A stretch of DNA of 64,000 nt from Pleurotus djamor (GCA_029747585.1 JAPEVF010000089.1:1-64000); one strand, 5' to 3'; positions 11,895 to 24,110 are shown, counted from the stretch's first letter. Notes: a model not told the origin generated them from the letters alone. Translations and numbers: made by a program.

Positions 11895-13911
11895 ATGCCT
11901 CTCCTCACCATCACGGTCGACGACCCATGCCCTCTTTTAGCCTATTCTCCGACGGGTTGGACACAAGGAACGAGTCAGAGCGATAATAAAGCCTCAAGGT
12001 ACGTCGGGCTACTCTTTCTCTAACTATTCTCGTTGATCGTGGCCTTTCTCGCCAGCTACTACTTGACGACATTCCACCCCACCAACAGGGATCAATCGTC
12101 CGTGTCATTCACTTTCAACGGTACTGGTGTACAGATCTTCGGCGCGAGACGAGGCAACCACGGGAACTTCCAAATCACCATCGACAACAACACTTTCCCG
12201 TCTATTAGTGGTGCTTCCTCGCAAGATAAATTCCAGGACTCACTCTTTTCGACTACCGCCTTGACCCAAGGCTTGCACACCCTTACATTGACAAACCAGC
12301 CAACCGATGGAAATCATAACTTCGTGGATATCGACTTTGTAAATGACATTATCATCTATCTTGGTACGACACGATGTTGACGACTTGTGATAGATCACTT
12401 GGCAGTCGAATATAGGCAAGGATGATGACCAGTTGGTCGTCAGAACTGTTCAAGATATGGACCCGGCTTTTGTCTATCAACCTGCGAACGCTTGGACATC
12501 TGCTCCAGATCACATAGGTCTTTTCAGTGGTGGAACTGGACAGTGCGTGCTCTTTGTGAACTCTCTGTCTTCCTTCCTCAACTCTTCGCACTATAGCTCA
12601 ATCGGCAACGGGACGAGCGGTACAATGACATATACGTTCGAAGTAGGTTTACCTCGTCCACGCACTCCTCTATCAAGTACTAACGCACCCTAGGGCATGT
12701 GGCTTTTGCTGGGTTGACATCCACCTCATTGACGTGGGCTTCTTGATAGGTGATGGTGTCCAACTGTACGGTCCCATAGGACCCAATGGCTCGCCTTACT
12801 CTATATCCATCGACGGTGGACCCAGCCGACAGTTTTCGGCAAGCAACACGGCCTACACACCTCAGATGATGCTCTTCCATGCCGATAACTTGGGTGATGG
12901 AAAACACGTCCTAAAATTGGAACACCAACCAGCAGCGCCAAACCAACAATTCGCTATTGACTATGCAAACGTACTGAGCTCCTCCTCAATGTCATCTGCT
13001 CAGTAAGTTGCTTTCGCGTGAACGCACTGAACAACACTCATAGGAATGGATAGAAACACGGCTCCTCAGAACGGGAATAGTTCATCAGGGAATAGCTCGT
13101 CAGGGTAAGTCAGCCTTGTCACCCATGGTGCTTAGCATACTCATACATGGATCCCATAGGTTGAGTGGTGGTCTTATCGCTGGTATTGTCCTTCCCATCT
13201 TGGTCATAATCGGTTGTGTGGTGGTGGTTGGCGTCATCCTAGTGCGACGGCGCCGCGCTCGTCAAGACGCCAACAAAAGCGTTGAATCATCTTCCTGGCT
13301 CCAAGGATATGGTCCATCACCGCCGGTGGAAGAATACCAGCCGCCACCATCCTTCGGATCTCGCTCAAACTACACATCATATCGCGGCCCACCACGTAGT
13401 GTGCAAGCCACATCGCCTTCCGACATCACATTTACGTCGGTGATGCAGAGCCAGAGTAGTGTGTCCTTGGATCGTAGGTCAACTTATGGCCGCTCGTATT
13501 ATACCAGCCCTTCTGAACGCGCTGGTACAACTCCATATGGCGAGCCCGAGGTAACATTGTCCTTGACAACGACCTGCTCATACCCTTTCTAACTCCTCCT
13601 TTCTCCTTTCTCTTCTGTAGGTTTCGATTTCGCAAGCGTACCCGGCATCATCGCAGGACGAGCACCCATCGCAGTCCAACAACACCGTCAACAATAACTT
13701 CACCAACTCTACGAATCCGCGACCATCCAAAGGAGAAGTCGTTCTGGCCTCTAATAACGGTGTCTCACGGAGTCTGTCTCCCATCAATGAGGGTGCAAGT
13801 GGCGAACGAGATGGGGGTTCAATCACTGGATCACCTCTTGATCGTCCGCCACCCAATTATTCCCAAGCAACAGAACCATATGTGTCCAGGAGACCAGAAG
13901 GAGAGCCATAA
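11895..13911 (+). CDS. Single-pass transmembrane protein with two beta-sandwich-like modules
   Basis: First clear exon 11895-11998 (MPLLTITVDD, then SPTGWTQGTSQSDN), then 12056-12338, 12394-12542 and 12597 onward. The ectodomain has two similar modules: SSVSFTFNGTGVQIFGARRGNHGNFQITIDN and, later, GDGVQLYGPIGPNGSPYSISIDGGP. A hydrophobic helix (GGLIAGIVLPILVIIGCVVVVGVILV) is followed by RRRRAR and a Ser/Pro/Tyr-rich cytoplasmic tail ending at 13911. This is an agaricomycete family with tandem jelly-roll-like modules; ligand and function are unknown. No cleavable signal is visible at the assigned ATG, and the opposite-strand paralogue at 22.7-24.1 kb also starts 'MPxLxITxD' without one, so the start may be genuine. 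The junction around 12642-12750 is uncertain; one fitting option is an intron of about 100 nt from 12649. Ectodomain asparagines in NGT and NNT are potential glycosylation sites. Confidence 0.75.
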
Positions 13912-14645
13912 CTGATTTTTCTTGATCCATTCTTCATCATTGTTACTTGACATTGAGTCCATTTCCTTTGGGCGTGCTGTGCACTGTAGCTTTAAATTAG
14001 GCTTTTGTATCGTACTTGACTGCAAACCCGGGAGGGTTGTATGTATGCACAACTTTTTGCCAGGAACTGGCTTCCCCTGTCCGCTACAGCTCCTGTGCTT
14101 CCTTCAGGGGACTAGGTCAATCAACCTTGTATTCCCCCTTCTGCCAGTCTCGCAGCCATCGAACGTGTCGCCGCTACTGACAGTCTCCGCTAGAGGGCGT
14201 GCAAATAAGGTATATTCAAAGGGGAGTAGATCCCAGGTTGACCACAAATGTCGCAGATCTCACTTACGTTTGTCTAGGTCATGGACTTCGTATGTTTTCC
14301 TATCTGTGCTTTTTCATATGTTTTTGGTTGCGCCCATTTCAAAAACGCGTTATCAGTGACGTTGATCAAACGAAGTCCATCGGCATTCCGAGTCCTTTGG
14401 CGAAGAGGTCGGCTGTCGGGGAATAGCATAAGCGCCCAAGGATAAACGGAAATTGGCCATTGGCCGGTTTTAGGTTCCTCCATCTAAACCAGCCTCGGTT
14501 CGCCTTGTTGTTTCGCTTTCCGTCACACCACCCCGCTCGTTTACCGCAGCTATCTTGATAAACATCACCACCACACACCGATAGCTTGCAAAAGTACATG
14601 TTCCCCTTCCAAAGCTAGACTATACCTAGAACGATCATCCAAAAA
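13912..14645. other. Intergenic region
   Basis: About 730 bases between two plus-strand genes, with no recognisable coding or RNA gene. It holds the 3' UTR of the membrane protein and the carrier promoter. Confidence 0.5.
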
Positions 14646-16142
14646 ATGACAAGTTCGTCGCAAGCAAGCAGTTCGACTACATCGCAGACGTCCTCGCCGG
14701 CGNCNGTCGTTGTGGTGGAAAAACGATATACCTTCTTCACGCCGGAGGTCACCTCGTATTTCATCGGTGCGCAAACCGCGTTTTTGCTGTGATGTGGACT
14801 AGGTCGAATGTTCTGACTTGTGGTATGTCGGTGTAGCGGGTGGATGTGCTGGCGCTGCTTCGCGTACGGTTGTCAGCCCTCTGGAACGGCTCAAGATTAT
14901 ACAGTGAGCTCGCATAATGCCTGCCTATGTGCGCTGCTCATTCTTGCGCAGGCAGGTACAACCGCGGAGTGGTAACCAACAGTACAAAGGCGTATGGCGC
15001 AGCCTTGTGCGTATGTGGCGAGAAGAGGGATTCAAGGGATTCATGAGAGGGAATGGCATAAACTGTTTGCGGATCATACCTTACAGGTACGCCTTGTTCT
15101 TGCATGCTGGTCTACCCGTCCGATACCATTCCTCCTCGGTAGCGCCGTTCAATTTACAACATACGAACAATTAAAGAAGGTCAGCTCGGTCGCTTACCGT
15201 CGTTTCTGAAACGTATCCTCAGACCTGGCTTTCCACAGTGGTTTACGCAACATGGATCAAAAGAGTTGGATACCCCAAAACGCCTTGCTAGCGGAGCTTT
15301 GGCGGGCATTACATCTGTCTGTGCGTATGAAGAGATGTCATGGAATCGCCCGCTGAAGAGTGCATAGGCTCGACATACCCATTGGACCTCGTTCGCTCCC
15401 GTCTATCCATAGCCACGGCCTCCCTCCAGGCTGTCCCTCAAACGGGATCATCAACAATAACGGCCTCTGCCTCTGGTGCACTGGCCTCTGCATACCATAC
15501 CTCTGCCCCATCGGCGTATACCAAGTCGGAACTTACGATCTGGGGCATGACGCTGAAAATCATGCGAGAAGAGGGCGGTGTCAGGGGACTGTACCGAGGT
15601 CTCGTCACGACTGCCGTTGGCGTTGCTCCATACGTTGGTATCAACTTTGCCGCCTACGAACTGCTGAGGGGGATCCTTACACCGCCTGGCAAGAGCAATG
15701 TCGTCCGTAAACTGGCGTGCGGGGCGTTGGCTGGTGAGTTTCGCCTCCTTCTGAAACTGCTTTATATTAATCCTTGTTCAGGTTCAATCTCGCAGACCCT
15801 GACCTATCCTTTCGATGTCCTCAGAAGGAAGATGCAGGTTACTGGCATGGCTTCGAACTCGCTTGGCATTAAATACAACGGAGCGCTGGACGCACTTACA
15901 GGCATCATTCGCACAGAGGGAGTCAAGGGATTGTACCGTGGTCTCTGGCCCAATCTCCGTAAGTCATCAATGTTTGTCCTCTCGGTCCCGTCGCGATCTT
16001 TACTCGGTTGCATTTTACAGTGAAAGTGGCACCAAGCATCGCAACGTCTTTTTTCACATATGAGCTGGCAAGTCCCCACTCCACTCCTGTTCTAGCGATA
16101 AGGCTGACACTTGCATAGGTTAAGGACTTGCTTCTGGCGTAA
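14646..16142 (+). CDS. Mitochondrial carrier (SLC25), YPR011C / APS-PAPS carrier type
   Basis: Inner-membrane solute carrier with three mitochondrial-carrier repeats. Nine exons (14646-14766, 14837-14903, 14952-15086, 15143-15179, 15239-15320, 15368-15733, 15782-15958, 16021-16067, 16119-16142) give 351 residues. Carrier signatures are SPLERLKIIQ (repeat 1), TYPLDLVRSRLSIAT (repeat 2) and TYPFDVLRRKMQV (repeat 3), with EEGFKGFMRGN, EEGGVRGLYRG and EGVKGLYRG. RGNGINCLRIIPYSAVQF and the order of motifs match yeast YPR011C, reported to carry adenosine 5'-phosphosulfate and PAPS; the substrate is inferred from that resemblance. The last intron begins GCAAGT, a GC-AG intron, and ends TAG; using it gives YELVKDLLLA. 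Two Ns at 14703 and 14705 lie in the N-terminal Ser-rich tail and keep frame. Confidence 0.87.
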
Positions 16143-16876
16143 TGACGAACTAGACATCACGTAGATCTACACCATTCCGATAGGATATTATATAGGTTTA
16201 ATTATATCTCTTTCTTCTCGTGCACACTCGCTGTATGATATGCAATCGTCGTCCGTGATCTCGTGTAGTTTTTTGTATATACTTAGAGGGACGATGTAAT
16301 GAAAGGTCATCATCATTGTATGATACCATCTTTACTGGAAAAATCAAGAGCGTGATATTTGGCCTAAGATGGTGACGAGTGCCTTATTTGGCCGTCTCCA
16401 TTGTTTTTGGTCCTTGACCACAACCTGCCAACTGCCGTGCATGCAGCTGCGTGTCCTTTTCATTCCCCCATTCCATCACCGATAAGCCTGTTGGTGAACA
16501 CGCAGTCTGCGGGTCGACAGTCGTGGGCTGCTGCGTGACGGTTCATGGTTTCTGAGCTCTGGTGAGTTTCTGGTGCCTTTTTTCCTTGTTCTCTGCGCTG
16601 TGTTGCGTGACGACGGGCTCGGTTTATGGAGGGGATCAGACCAGTGATGTTGATTTGTGTGTCATGTATTTGAGTGGCCAGGGCCCCAGTTTCAATCAAC
16701 AGCCTCTTCGCTCTCTGCTCTGTCCTCGTTGCTGCCTTGCGGTTGCTGTTCGCCGGGCTTTTGCAACACAAACTTGCTTACTGAAACACACTTTTGGGTA
16801 CAGACACATCTTCTATACGCTTTTTCATTTGAAAGCCTGCGGACAACATCATCATCCTTTTTGCGAACATTGAAGA
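16143..16876. other. Intergenic region
   Basis: About 730 bases before the RhoGAP gene, holding the carrier 3' UTR and the RhoGAP promoter and 5' UTR. No gene is seen. Confidence 0.5.
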
Positions 16877-19800
16877 ATGCCGTCCCAATCCCAGAACCCA
16901 AGGGAAGAAGGCAGCCTGTCAGGCAGAAGCACTCACGATCACAGTCCTACTGGCAGGCCAGGCGCAAGCACCACATCCCTATCCTCCACAAGTAGATCAA
17001 CCTCGTTTTCTTCATCTGTGGCCTCTTCGATGCAGGCTGCTGCCACGCTTCCCACCTTGCCAGATACCACCTCTCTGTCGGATCAGTCCGCCTCTTTTAC
17101 ACCTGCTACCTCGTCAACCTCAGCAGCCTCAGCCTTCGTCTCCCCCCATCCCCGTTCCTCATCTCTTCCTAGTTCTATGGGCCAGGTCGCCAGCAGTCTT
17201 TCCCACAGCTCTAGTTCTGGTCCCGTATCGCCTTCGACTGCTTCATCCAAGGCCGCTGCTCTGGGCAATGCTGCTGTTGCTACTGGTGCTCGTCTCAAGA
17301 GGGCTTTTGCCGCCAGGAGGAAGAAGACTTCGGAAGACGTCACGGCTAATAGGTCATTGCCGAAAGTCGGGGAGAAGGTCAGGTCGAATGAGGGGGCTTC
17401 TGGTGCCAAATCATCACCTAGGCCAATACCATCACCGCCTTCGGACACGCGGTCATTCTCGACCAACACAACGCAGGTGACTAATTCTACGTCGTCTCGA
17501 GGATCGAGGGGAAGCGGGAAGCTGACTATGCAGCTGGCGTTGCAGATGTTCGGGAAGAAACAGGCGGCCGCCCCACATCCATCAACCTTGCCTCCTGCTC
17601 CGCCACCAAAGCCCGCCACACCCCCCAAGCTCAAAGAGCCACCCACACAACTTAGCGTCGCGTCTGGAGCTCGTCCCCAACGAAATTCGATCATCCCCAT
17701 AAGTCCTGGTATATCGTCGGCGCTGCAATTCATTCGTGCCGACGAGGAGTCAAGGGAACAGGATCGCAAGCTCGCAGGGGCCCTTAGTGATAGCGAACTG
17801 GATTCTGAGAAGAAGCTAGTAACCTCTGAAAAGGAGGCTTGGCGGAAGAGTGACTCTACCATGAGCCATCACACGATACGACCCGGCGCAGGACCTGGTA
17901 ATCGGGCATCTCGACCTGTCTCCATGGCGGAATCCTTACAGTCAAATCACACTGTCGTACCTCCGAGCAAGCGACTCAGTGCTCTTCTTACAGAGGCCGA
18001 TTTCTTCATGCCAGAGGAAGAAGCGTCACAATCTTCTGACAGTGAATCTCCTCCACCCACCGCCAGGGCCCCAATGTCAACGGCCAAGGCGAACAACCGT
18101 CGGTCCATGTCACTGAATCTTGCCTCCTCCAACTTCAACATGAAAGCCCCGACTTCGCCTCCTCTACCTCCAGTTATCAGCGCTGAATTGAAACAGTCTC
18201 CTATGTCGCCTCCCGCTTCCGTTCCCACTATCGTCAAGGCTGCTGCTACTGGCGAGATGTCTTCGGGATCGAGCTCTCCTACACCTGGAACTAACGTACA
18301 CGGACGATTGGTTGCTTGGACAGTCGCTTCTGGTTCAGATGGCTCGTCAAGGTCCGCATCGCACGGGGACAGACATAAACAGACCCAACACCATCAACAT
18401 CATCGCCCACAAGATCGCGCTCCTGCCCTACAAGCCCCCTCTTTGCGTCAAACGGCGATTAGCATGACCGCGCCTGCCGCAGGCTTAGCGAAGAGAGCAG
18501 TTGAGAAAATGGGACGTGCATTAGGTGGGATGGGTTCTAGTGCGAGTCACTCTGGATATTCATCATCCTCGTCATTGTCTGGGACAGCGCCTTCGTCGTA
18601 TACCAATGCGTCGCATCCAGAACATCCTTTGACTAGAATAGGATCTAATCAATCCGGCTTGTCAAACAAAGGAAAGGCTCGACGCACCCCTAATGCTCCG
18701 TCGACAGGTTCATGGAGTGTAACGAGTTCGATGACTTCGTCTTCCTTGTCTGACAGTGATATCATGCCTCCCTCCGGTCCCATTCTAGGGAAATGCCTGC
18801 GTCCTCCGTTCGGGCATGGTAAAGTGGTTTTCGGTAAGCCATTGAAGCAAGGCGTCACCCAAACACCGATCATCCCCGGCGACATGGCATGGGATGCATC
18901 GCATGATCATGGACGTTTGGGTGACCCTCCGAGTCGAGAGATGCTCGTTGCTTTGGAGTTGAAACGTCTACCCGCTTTGGTCGTACGCTGCGCTCAACAC
19001 ATTCTCATCTGGGGGGTGCAAGAAGAGGGGTTGTTTCGGTGCGTATTTACTCACAAGGCCCTTTTATGTTCTTGTTCATCCCTATTACAGGGTCAACGGC
19101 CGTCCCACCCATGTTTCTAAAATTCGTTCAGAATTTGATTCAGGTGCGTTCTTATTTTTTTTCTTGTGCTTCCTTCCTAACGTAAAGACACAGGGGCTGA
19201 TTATGATATGTCCAATTGCAATCCCGGAGACTTGGATCCCCATGCCGTTGCCTCAGTCTTCAAGGCGTACCTTCGCGAACGTGAGGTTGCATTTTTGTCT
19301 CACCTCGTCAATTCTAATGTCTTCGCACCACAGTCCCAGAGCCGATTCTTACTCAAGCCTTGGTTCCTTATTTCGAGGCAGCCATGGCTCAGGAGAATAG
19401 CATGCAAGCCGCACAAGCTCCAGCTGCCAACACTCGGCCTGGTATGAAGGGACCCTCACTACCTTCTGGTCCACGCGCCGGTCAGCCCGGTGTGCGCAAG
19501 CCCCCATCACTCTCTACGCTTGCCATGCCAAATTTATCCGGCATGCGCCCTCCCTCCGAATCCCTTCTGAACGCTCTCCGTTCCTTGATCGACCAACTCC
19601 CTGCCGAGAACCGCGATCTTGTCCGACTCGTGACGGACCTGATCAAAGCTACCTCCAAAGCATCGAAAGCTACGAAAATGCCTCTATCGAACCTACTCCT
19701 CGTCTTTTGCCCTAGTCTTAACATGAGTCCTCCTTTGTTGCGAGTGCTCTGTGAAGCCGATATCTGGGAGCCTGTGAGCTCAGGTATCATTGATATTCGG

Positions 19801-21057
19801 AGGGAAAGCGTTGTCCTCGATATCAAGCCTGCTGTCGAAAAGGAGCCATCTGAAACCTCCATTGGCAGTAGCGTTGATTCGAGCGCTGTGGTTGAGACGG
19901 TGTACCTGGATGCGGCGGACCATATGTCCATCGGAACTTCGAGCGCCTCGGATCTTAGTTCGCTCTCTCGCGACGATGTTTCCTACGTCTCCACGTCCGA
20001 AGGTGATTCCAACCCAGTGCTCAGGCATATCCCCTCGCCTCAGCTATCATCTTCGGTTGAATCGTTGTCCACCCCTTCGACTTCAACTGACGACCGTTCC
20101 TTCGACGATGAGCTGTATCTGAAACGCCCAACTCGTGGATCACCCATCATCGCTGACTCTACCTCTCCATCCCCCCTTTCTACATCACCCTCCGGACGTC
20201 CGGTTATCAGTAGTCCCATTCTAACAGCCATGCCACCAACTGTTAGCAGCCCCTTGATCGGCAGTCCTATCCAATTCCCCATGTCCAGCATCCCCCCATC
20301 TTCCCCTCCACAGACACCGGCCTCTCGAAAACGATCTTTCCCTTCCCTTTCCCTTCCAAGTTTTAGTCCTTTCAGTGGATCTTCATCTTCGTCTCCGTCT
20401 TCAACCCCGTCGGCCTCCTCACCTACGGTGCAGACAACGAAGTCACCTAGGCTCAGGAAGCCTTCGTTACATCTGCTTCTTAGCAAGCGTTCTTCGTCCT
20501 CTCCCTTGGTTTCTCCCATTTCTCAAGCGCAGCCTGGTTCAGCTGGCTCTCCATATCTCCAACCACCGAGGGCAGCATCTGACTCTTCTGTCTCCACACC
20601 AATATCTGCCGTGACTGCACCTGGTTCAAGTACGTTCACCCTTCCTCCCGTGTTAGGTACCCAAGACTTTGGGCGCCGCAATGCGAGCGAGAATCCAAGG
20701 GATGAAATCATCTCTCCACCAGCGAGTGCTCCCAGGTCGGGGAAAATTCCCCGTCCACTTCCAGCCATCCCGATGAGCGTCACTCAGAGTCAACCTCTTC
20801 CTCGACCTATCACGAAGGAACTCACGCCGATAGCTGATAGATATCGGTCAGGATCAAATGCATCACTTCCCACTATTCCCTTGAATAGCTCCAAAAGCAT
20901 CTTTCAAGCTACGGCGTCACTTCGGAGTTCTCACTCTAATGCATCTCTGACTTCAAATCACTTGGGGTTACTTGGTGACGATGGGGACAAAGAAGATTGG
21001 ACGAAGAGCGTACTCATGGCAGCCGATGCGAAGAGCCAGTGGCCCTCGGCTGACTAG
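16877..21057 (+). CDS. RhoGAP-domain protein
   Basis: GTPase-activating protein for Rho-family GTPases. Four exons (16877-19038, 19091-19143, 19194-19280, 19334-21057; 4026 nt, 1341 residues). Residues 1 to about 640 are Ser/Pro/Thr-rich and presumably disordered, with a polybasic patch (LKRAFAARRKK). The RhoGAP domain runs from about 650 (VVFGKPLKQG) to about 890. The arginine finger is in EEGLFRVNGRP (R near 721). The next landmarks are AYLRELPEPILTQALVPYFEAA, re-created only by the 19280/19334 splice, and ENRDLVRLVTDLIKATSKASKATKMPLSNLLLVFCPSLNM. A low-complexity insert of about 60 residues separates the last two. The C-terminal 450 residues are again Ser/Pro-rich, likely phosphoregulated. 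A role in actin or polarity is expected from the family; the specific GTPase is unknown. Long antisense open frames here are artefacts of composition. Confidence 0.9.
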
Positions 21058-21786
21058 GAGATGCTGTTGTTTCCTAAAAATACGGCTATTATTTTCTTTT
21101 GTTCTTCTACTCATCCATGGATCAAGATACCAATCACACATCACCGCCTTCTTCATATACTTTATATCTGCATTTCTCTGGGTTTCCACCATCGAAGTAT
21201 TTACACACCTTTTTGTTGCAGCCTTGTGTTTATTTTTATGATCTTTCCAACGCAATTTTTCTCATAGTTGCTACATCATGCATTTTGCCTCGCCATTCAT
21301 CCTTTCAACGTCACCTTTTTCGGCGATCATCGAAGACCTTCCTGCATTGCACCCACAACGGAAATAATCATATCGTATGCATTCACCCATTAACTGCGAT
21401 TTCTTTGTCGCTGCCCATTCCTTAGATAATGTACATGCGCCGGGCCTCCATGTCCAATCAATTGAACGTCAGTGAGCGTATCTGTTCCGTCATTGAAACG
21501 GAGGCCAAGCTCCCCCCTGTGAGATAGCACCTCAGGTGCACAAGGTAGGGACGGATGAGTGTTTGAGCAATCGTAGTGTGGCGCCCTAGCAAACCCAAAA
21601 AGTGATGAAAAACATAAGGTAGCATACTTCGACCATGCGGTGAACATCAGGGCGAACAGACTATCTACTCCTTTCAGAACCTCCATACACATATACCCAC
21701 CAGCTGACCCCTGTAAACCATAAGTTTACAAAAGTTGCGGGTTAGTCGGTCGGTCAATATCCTCCTGTTCAAGAATCTGCGCGACG
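21058..21786. other. Intergenic region
   Basis: About 730 bases of 3' UTR and promoter sequence, T/C-rich. No gene is seen. Confidence 0.5.
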
Positions 21787-21794
21787 TATAAAAG
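21787..21794 (+). promoter_or_regulatory. TATA box of the small secreted peptide gene
   Basis: A perfect TATAAAAG lies 91 nt upstream of the ATG at 21878. Strong TATA boxes in fungi often go with highly or conditionally expressed genes, which suits a secreted peptide. Confidence 0.55.
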
Positions 21795-21877
21795 CCAACG
21801 TGAATAGACGAATGGAAGCAGCAGCATCGTTCATCTGAACACTCCAGTTGAAGGTTCAGCCCTCCGTACCAGCAGAT

Positions 21878-22048
21878 ATGCAGCTTCGTGTCTTCTCTAT
21901 CGCCCTCGCCCTCATCATGATGTCTGTTATGACTCATGCAGCCCCATCCCCCGTGGCCGACCCAGCCGCTGGGCTCGAGAAGCGTCAATGCTCTTGCAAG
22001 AAGTTGCCCAATGGCGAATGGGTCTGCATTGGGCCCCGCTGCCCTTGA
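21878..22048 (+). CDS. Small secreted cysteine-rich peptide precursor with Kex2 site
   Basis: Intronless 56-residue precursor. A hydrophobic signal peptide (MQLRVFSIALALIMMSVMTHA) is followed by a short Ala/Pro propeptide and a dibasic Kex2 site (LEKR). Cleavage would release a 20-residue peptide beginning QCSC and ending GPRCP. It has four cysteines at mature positions 2, 4, 14 and 19, enough for two disulfides, plus one Trp. No family was recognised. The signal, KR cleavage site, even cysteine count and TATA box argue that it is real despite its size. Roles such as a signalling peptide, antimicrobial or effector are speculation. Confidence 0.65.
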   Translation: MQLRVFSIALALIMMSVMTHAAPSPVADPAAGLEKRQCSCKKLPNGEWVCIGPRCP

Positions 22049-22748
22049 AGCTTGAAGACCTGACTAGTACAAGGTGTGTAAATTCCGCTAAATATCCTCG
22101 CATGAGAAACAGGAGTTGATAAACACCTAGTAGCTCAGCAGAGTGATGTGACGCGAAGCAATGCCAGTGGAGGAGTTATCATTATCGTTTGTCATCAGCC
22201 TCTGCATTAAACTTGAATTGAATAAATGATCGTTGATGGAGAAGTTGAGAACTGTTGCCAAGAAGTTCCCTTTCAATTAAAGTTCCTTGCGAATTGGGAA
22301 GGCGCATTGTTGCGAGGCAGAGGCGGCAAACCTAGCTGTAAGTAAGGGTCACGTGTCACGATAGATTCGAATCGAGCCGGAGAAATGGTACCGCCAGCCT
22401 AGCGAACGAGCAATATACAGTCTAAGAGGATGAGAGCTATGGTTATCCGAGAGAGAGAATCCGTATAATATAATGTACAAGTAAATACACAAACAATACT
22501 GACAGCTTTTGACTGGTAACCGCTCAGTGAACGTACGGTGCAAGCTAAGTATATTCATACCTGGTAACCGCTACTCTAGATATAGAGTCAGCTACGGTAT
22601 GGAAGGGTATGATGAACTGATCCTTACCTCAGTGAACGTACGGTGCAAGCTAAGGAAGCAAGCGCCGACGCACACCGAGGATGTATCCTACGAGTACGTA
22701 AGCATGTCCGACACTTCATGTCGACAACAGCGAAACGAGAGAAGCATG
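22049..22748. other. Intergenic region with direct repeats
   Basis: About 700 bases, holding the 3' flanks of two convergent genes. No gene is seen. It contains the 27-nt direct repeat listed separately. Confidence 0.5.
22523..22654. repeat. 27-nt direct repeat pair
   Basis: Identical 27-nt copies lie at 22523-22549 and 22628-22654 (each starts ctcagtgaacgtacggtg and ends caagctaag). A shorter 12-nt match (ctggtaaccgct) occurs at 22513 and 22561. This suggests a local duplication just downstream of the minus-strand membrane protein gene. Confidence 0.85.
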
Positions 22749-24110
22749 CTACTTCCATTGGCGAGCTTGCTTTCGGTGGAAGTAAATGATCAGAAGGACG
22801 AACACCCCAACGATGAGAAGGCCGGCCAAAGTGGAGACGACAATGAGTACTACCTCCGCACTATTAAATATGCACAGTCAAATTCAGAACACAACAAAGA
22901 TAAGCGTCATTCAAACCTTGGGCCTGATCCCACCATAGCCGCCGTATACGTTGCAAAATTTCTAGTAACCGAGATGAATTAATATCCCAAACGNCCCCCC
23001 GAGATGAACTGAGTGAATTTAACTACGCACGTTCCGACAATGGCGTGACTAATGATCAGTTCCTGTCCGGGATTTTGGGGGCTATTCGTCACTCGCAAGG
23101 TGTGATTACCAGCACCTAGATCAGCTGCGTGAAAAAGGAGCGTGTTGTGTGCGTATGCCCTTGAGGTGGCGCTGAATGTGGAGTTCGTGGAAGGGAGATT
23201 GTCGATTTGGACAGAATATGGGCCGCAGTTTGGGCCGACGACGCCAAAGAGTGAGACATAGCCTCCCTGGTGTGGGTTATCAGGATGAATGGGGAGTGAT
23301 AGGAGTGATGTGCTTACAGTGAAAGAGAAAGATAATGAAGCATCAGGGTCTGTGGTCAGACTACGGAAGGGTTAGCCAGATGAGCGCTACCATTGAAAGG
23401 GATATCTAACTGACCGCGCAGAGTTTAGGGTCTCCTCTTGGAATTCGAGTGGCTGCCATGATTCTGGGGGAGAAAAGTCGAAGTCCGACGTAGATTCATC
23501 CACTTTGACCGCGAGTACAGAGTCCGAAGACGATGTTTCTGATTCAAAAGTAATCTACCGTGGAATGTGAAGGTCACCTCTGGGATCCGGCGGAGCAAGG
23601 AGCACACGCAACTCACGAAATCAATATCAAGGAACGGTGTATCGGCGCTGGAAGGATCATTGCGAATGGTGACAGTATGTCGTTCGTTCTTTAAATTTGT
23701 GGCGTTATATAGAACTGTCTGAAAGAGTTCCGGGTTCAGAGCGAAGCCATCAGCGAAGGTGACCGTGTCGTCGAGCGTAACCTACACACTCCAGATTGAA
23801 TATCAGCAGCGTTATAAGAGTGAGGAGCGCACATTATATGGTCCGTGGTTCGATCGTTTTGCGCCAAATATCCAAATACCCGTTCCATGAAAAGTAAAGG
23901 AGGCAGACGCCCCAGGAGAGGAAGTAAACCTCACGGTGCCATTATTCGAGTATCTAGCAAGCATTCAATCAACCTGACCTTGCAACATAAATGAGCAACT
24001 CACCGTATGCCGAAAGGGTCCCCAGTTCCATCTCCTTCACCCCAGCTATCCTGCGGCTGGTACTCAATTAAGGGACTATTGTTATCCAAAGTTATATTCA
24101 ACTTCGGCAT
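22749..24110 (-). CDS. Single-pass transmembrane protein, paralogue of the 11.9-13.9 kb gene
   Basis: The N-terminus MPKLNITLDNNSPLIEYQPQDSWGEG parallels MPLLTITVDD...SPTGWTQG of the upstream paralogue. Module 1 is ASFTFHGTGIWIFGAKRSNHGPYNVTLDD, followed by HTVTIRNDPSSADTPFLDIDF. Module 2 is GGYVSLFGVVGPNCGPYSVQIDN, then NTLLFHAADLGAGNHTLRVTN. One hydrophobic helix (VVSTLAGLLIVGVFVLLIIYF) and a very short cytoplasmic end (HRKQARQWK) finish the protein at 22749. It thus lacks the long tail of its paralogue. Several short introns interrupt it; not all edges were resolved. A single N near 22994 lies between module 2 and the TM exon. Function is unknown. Confidence 0.75.

Noticed and set aside
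17083..17862. 259-codon open frame on the minus strand
   Set aside because: Antisense to the Ser/Pro-rich part of the RhoGAP gene; composition-driven, no domain.
20040..20519. 159-codon minus-strand open frame
   Set aside because: Antisense to the RhoGAP C-terminal low-complexity region.
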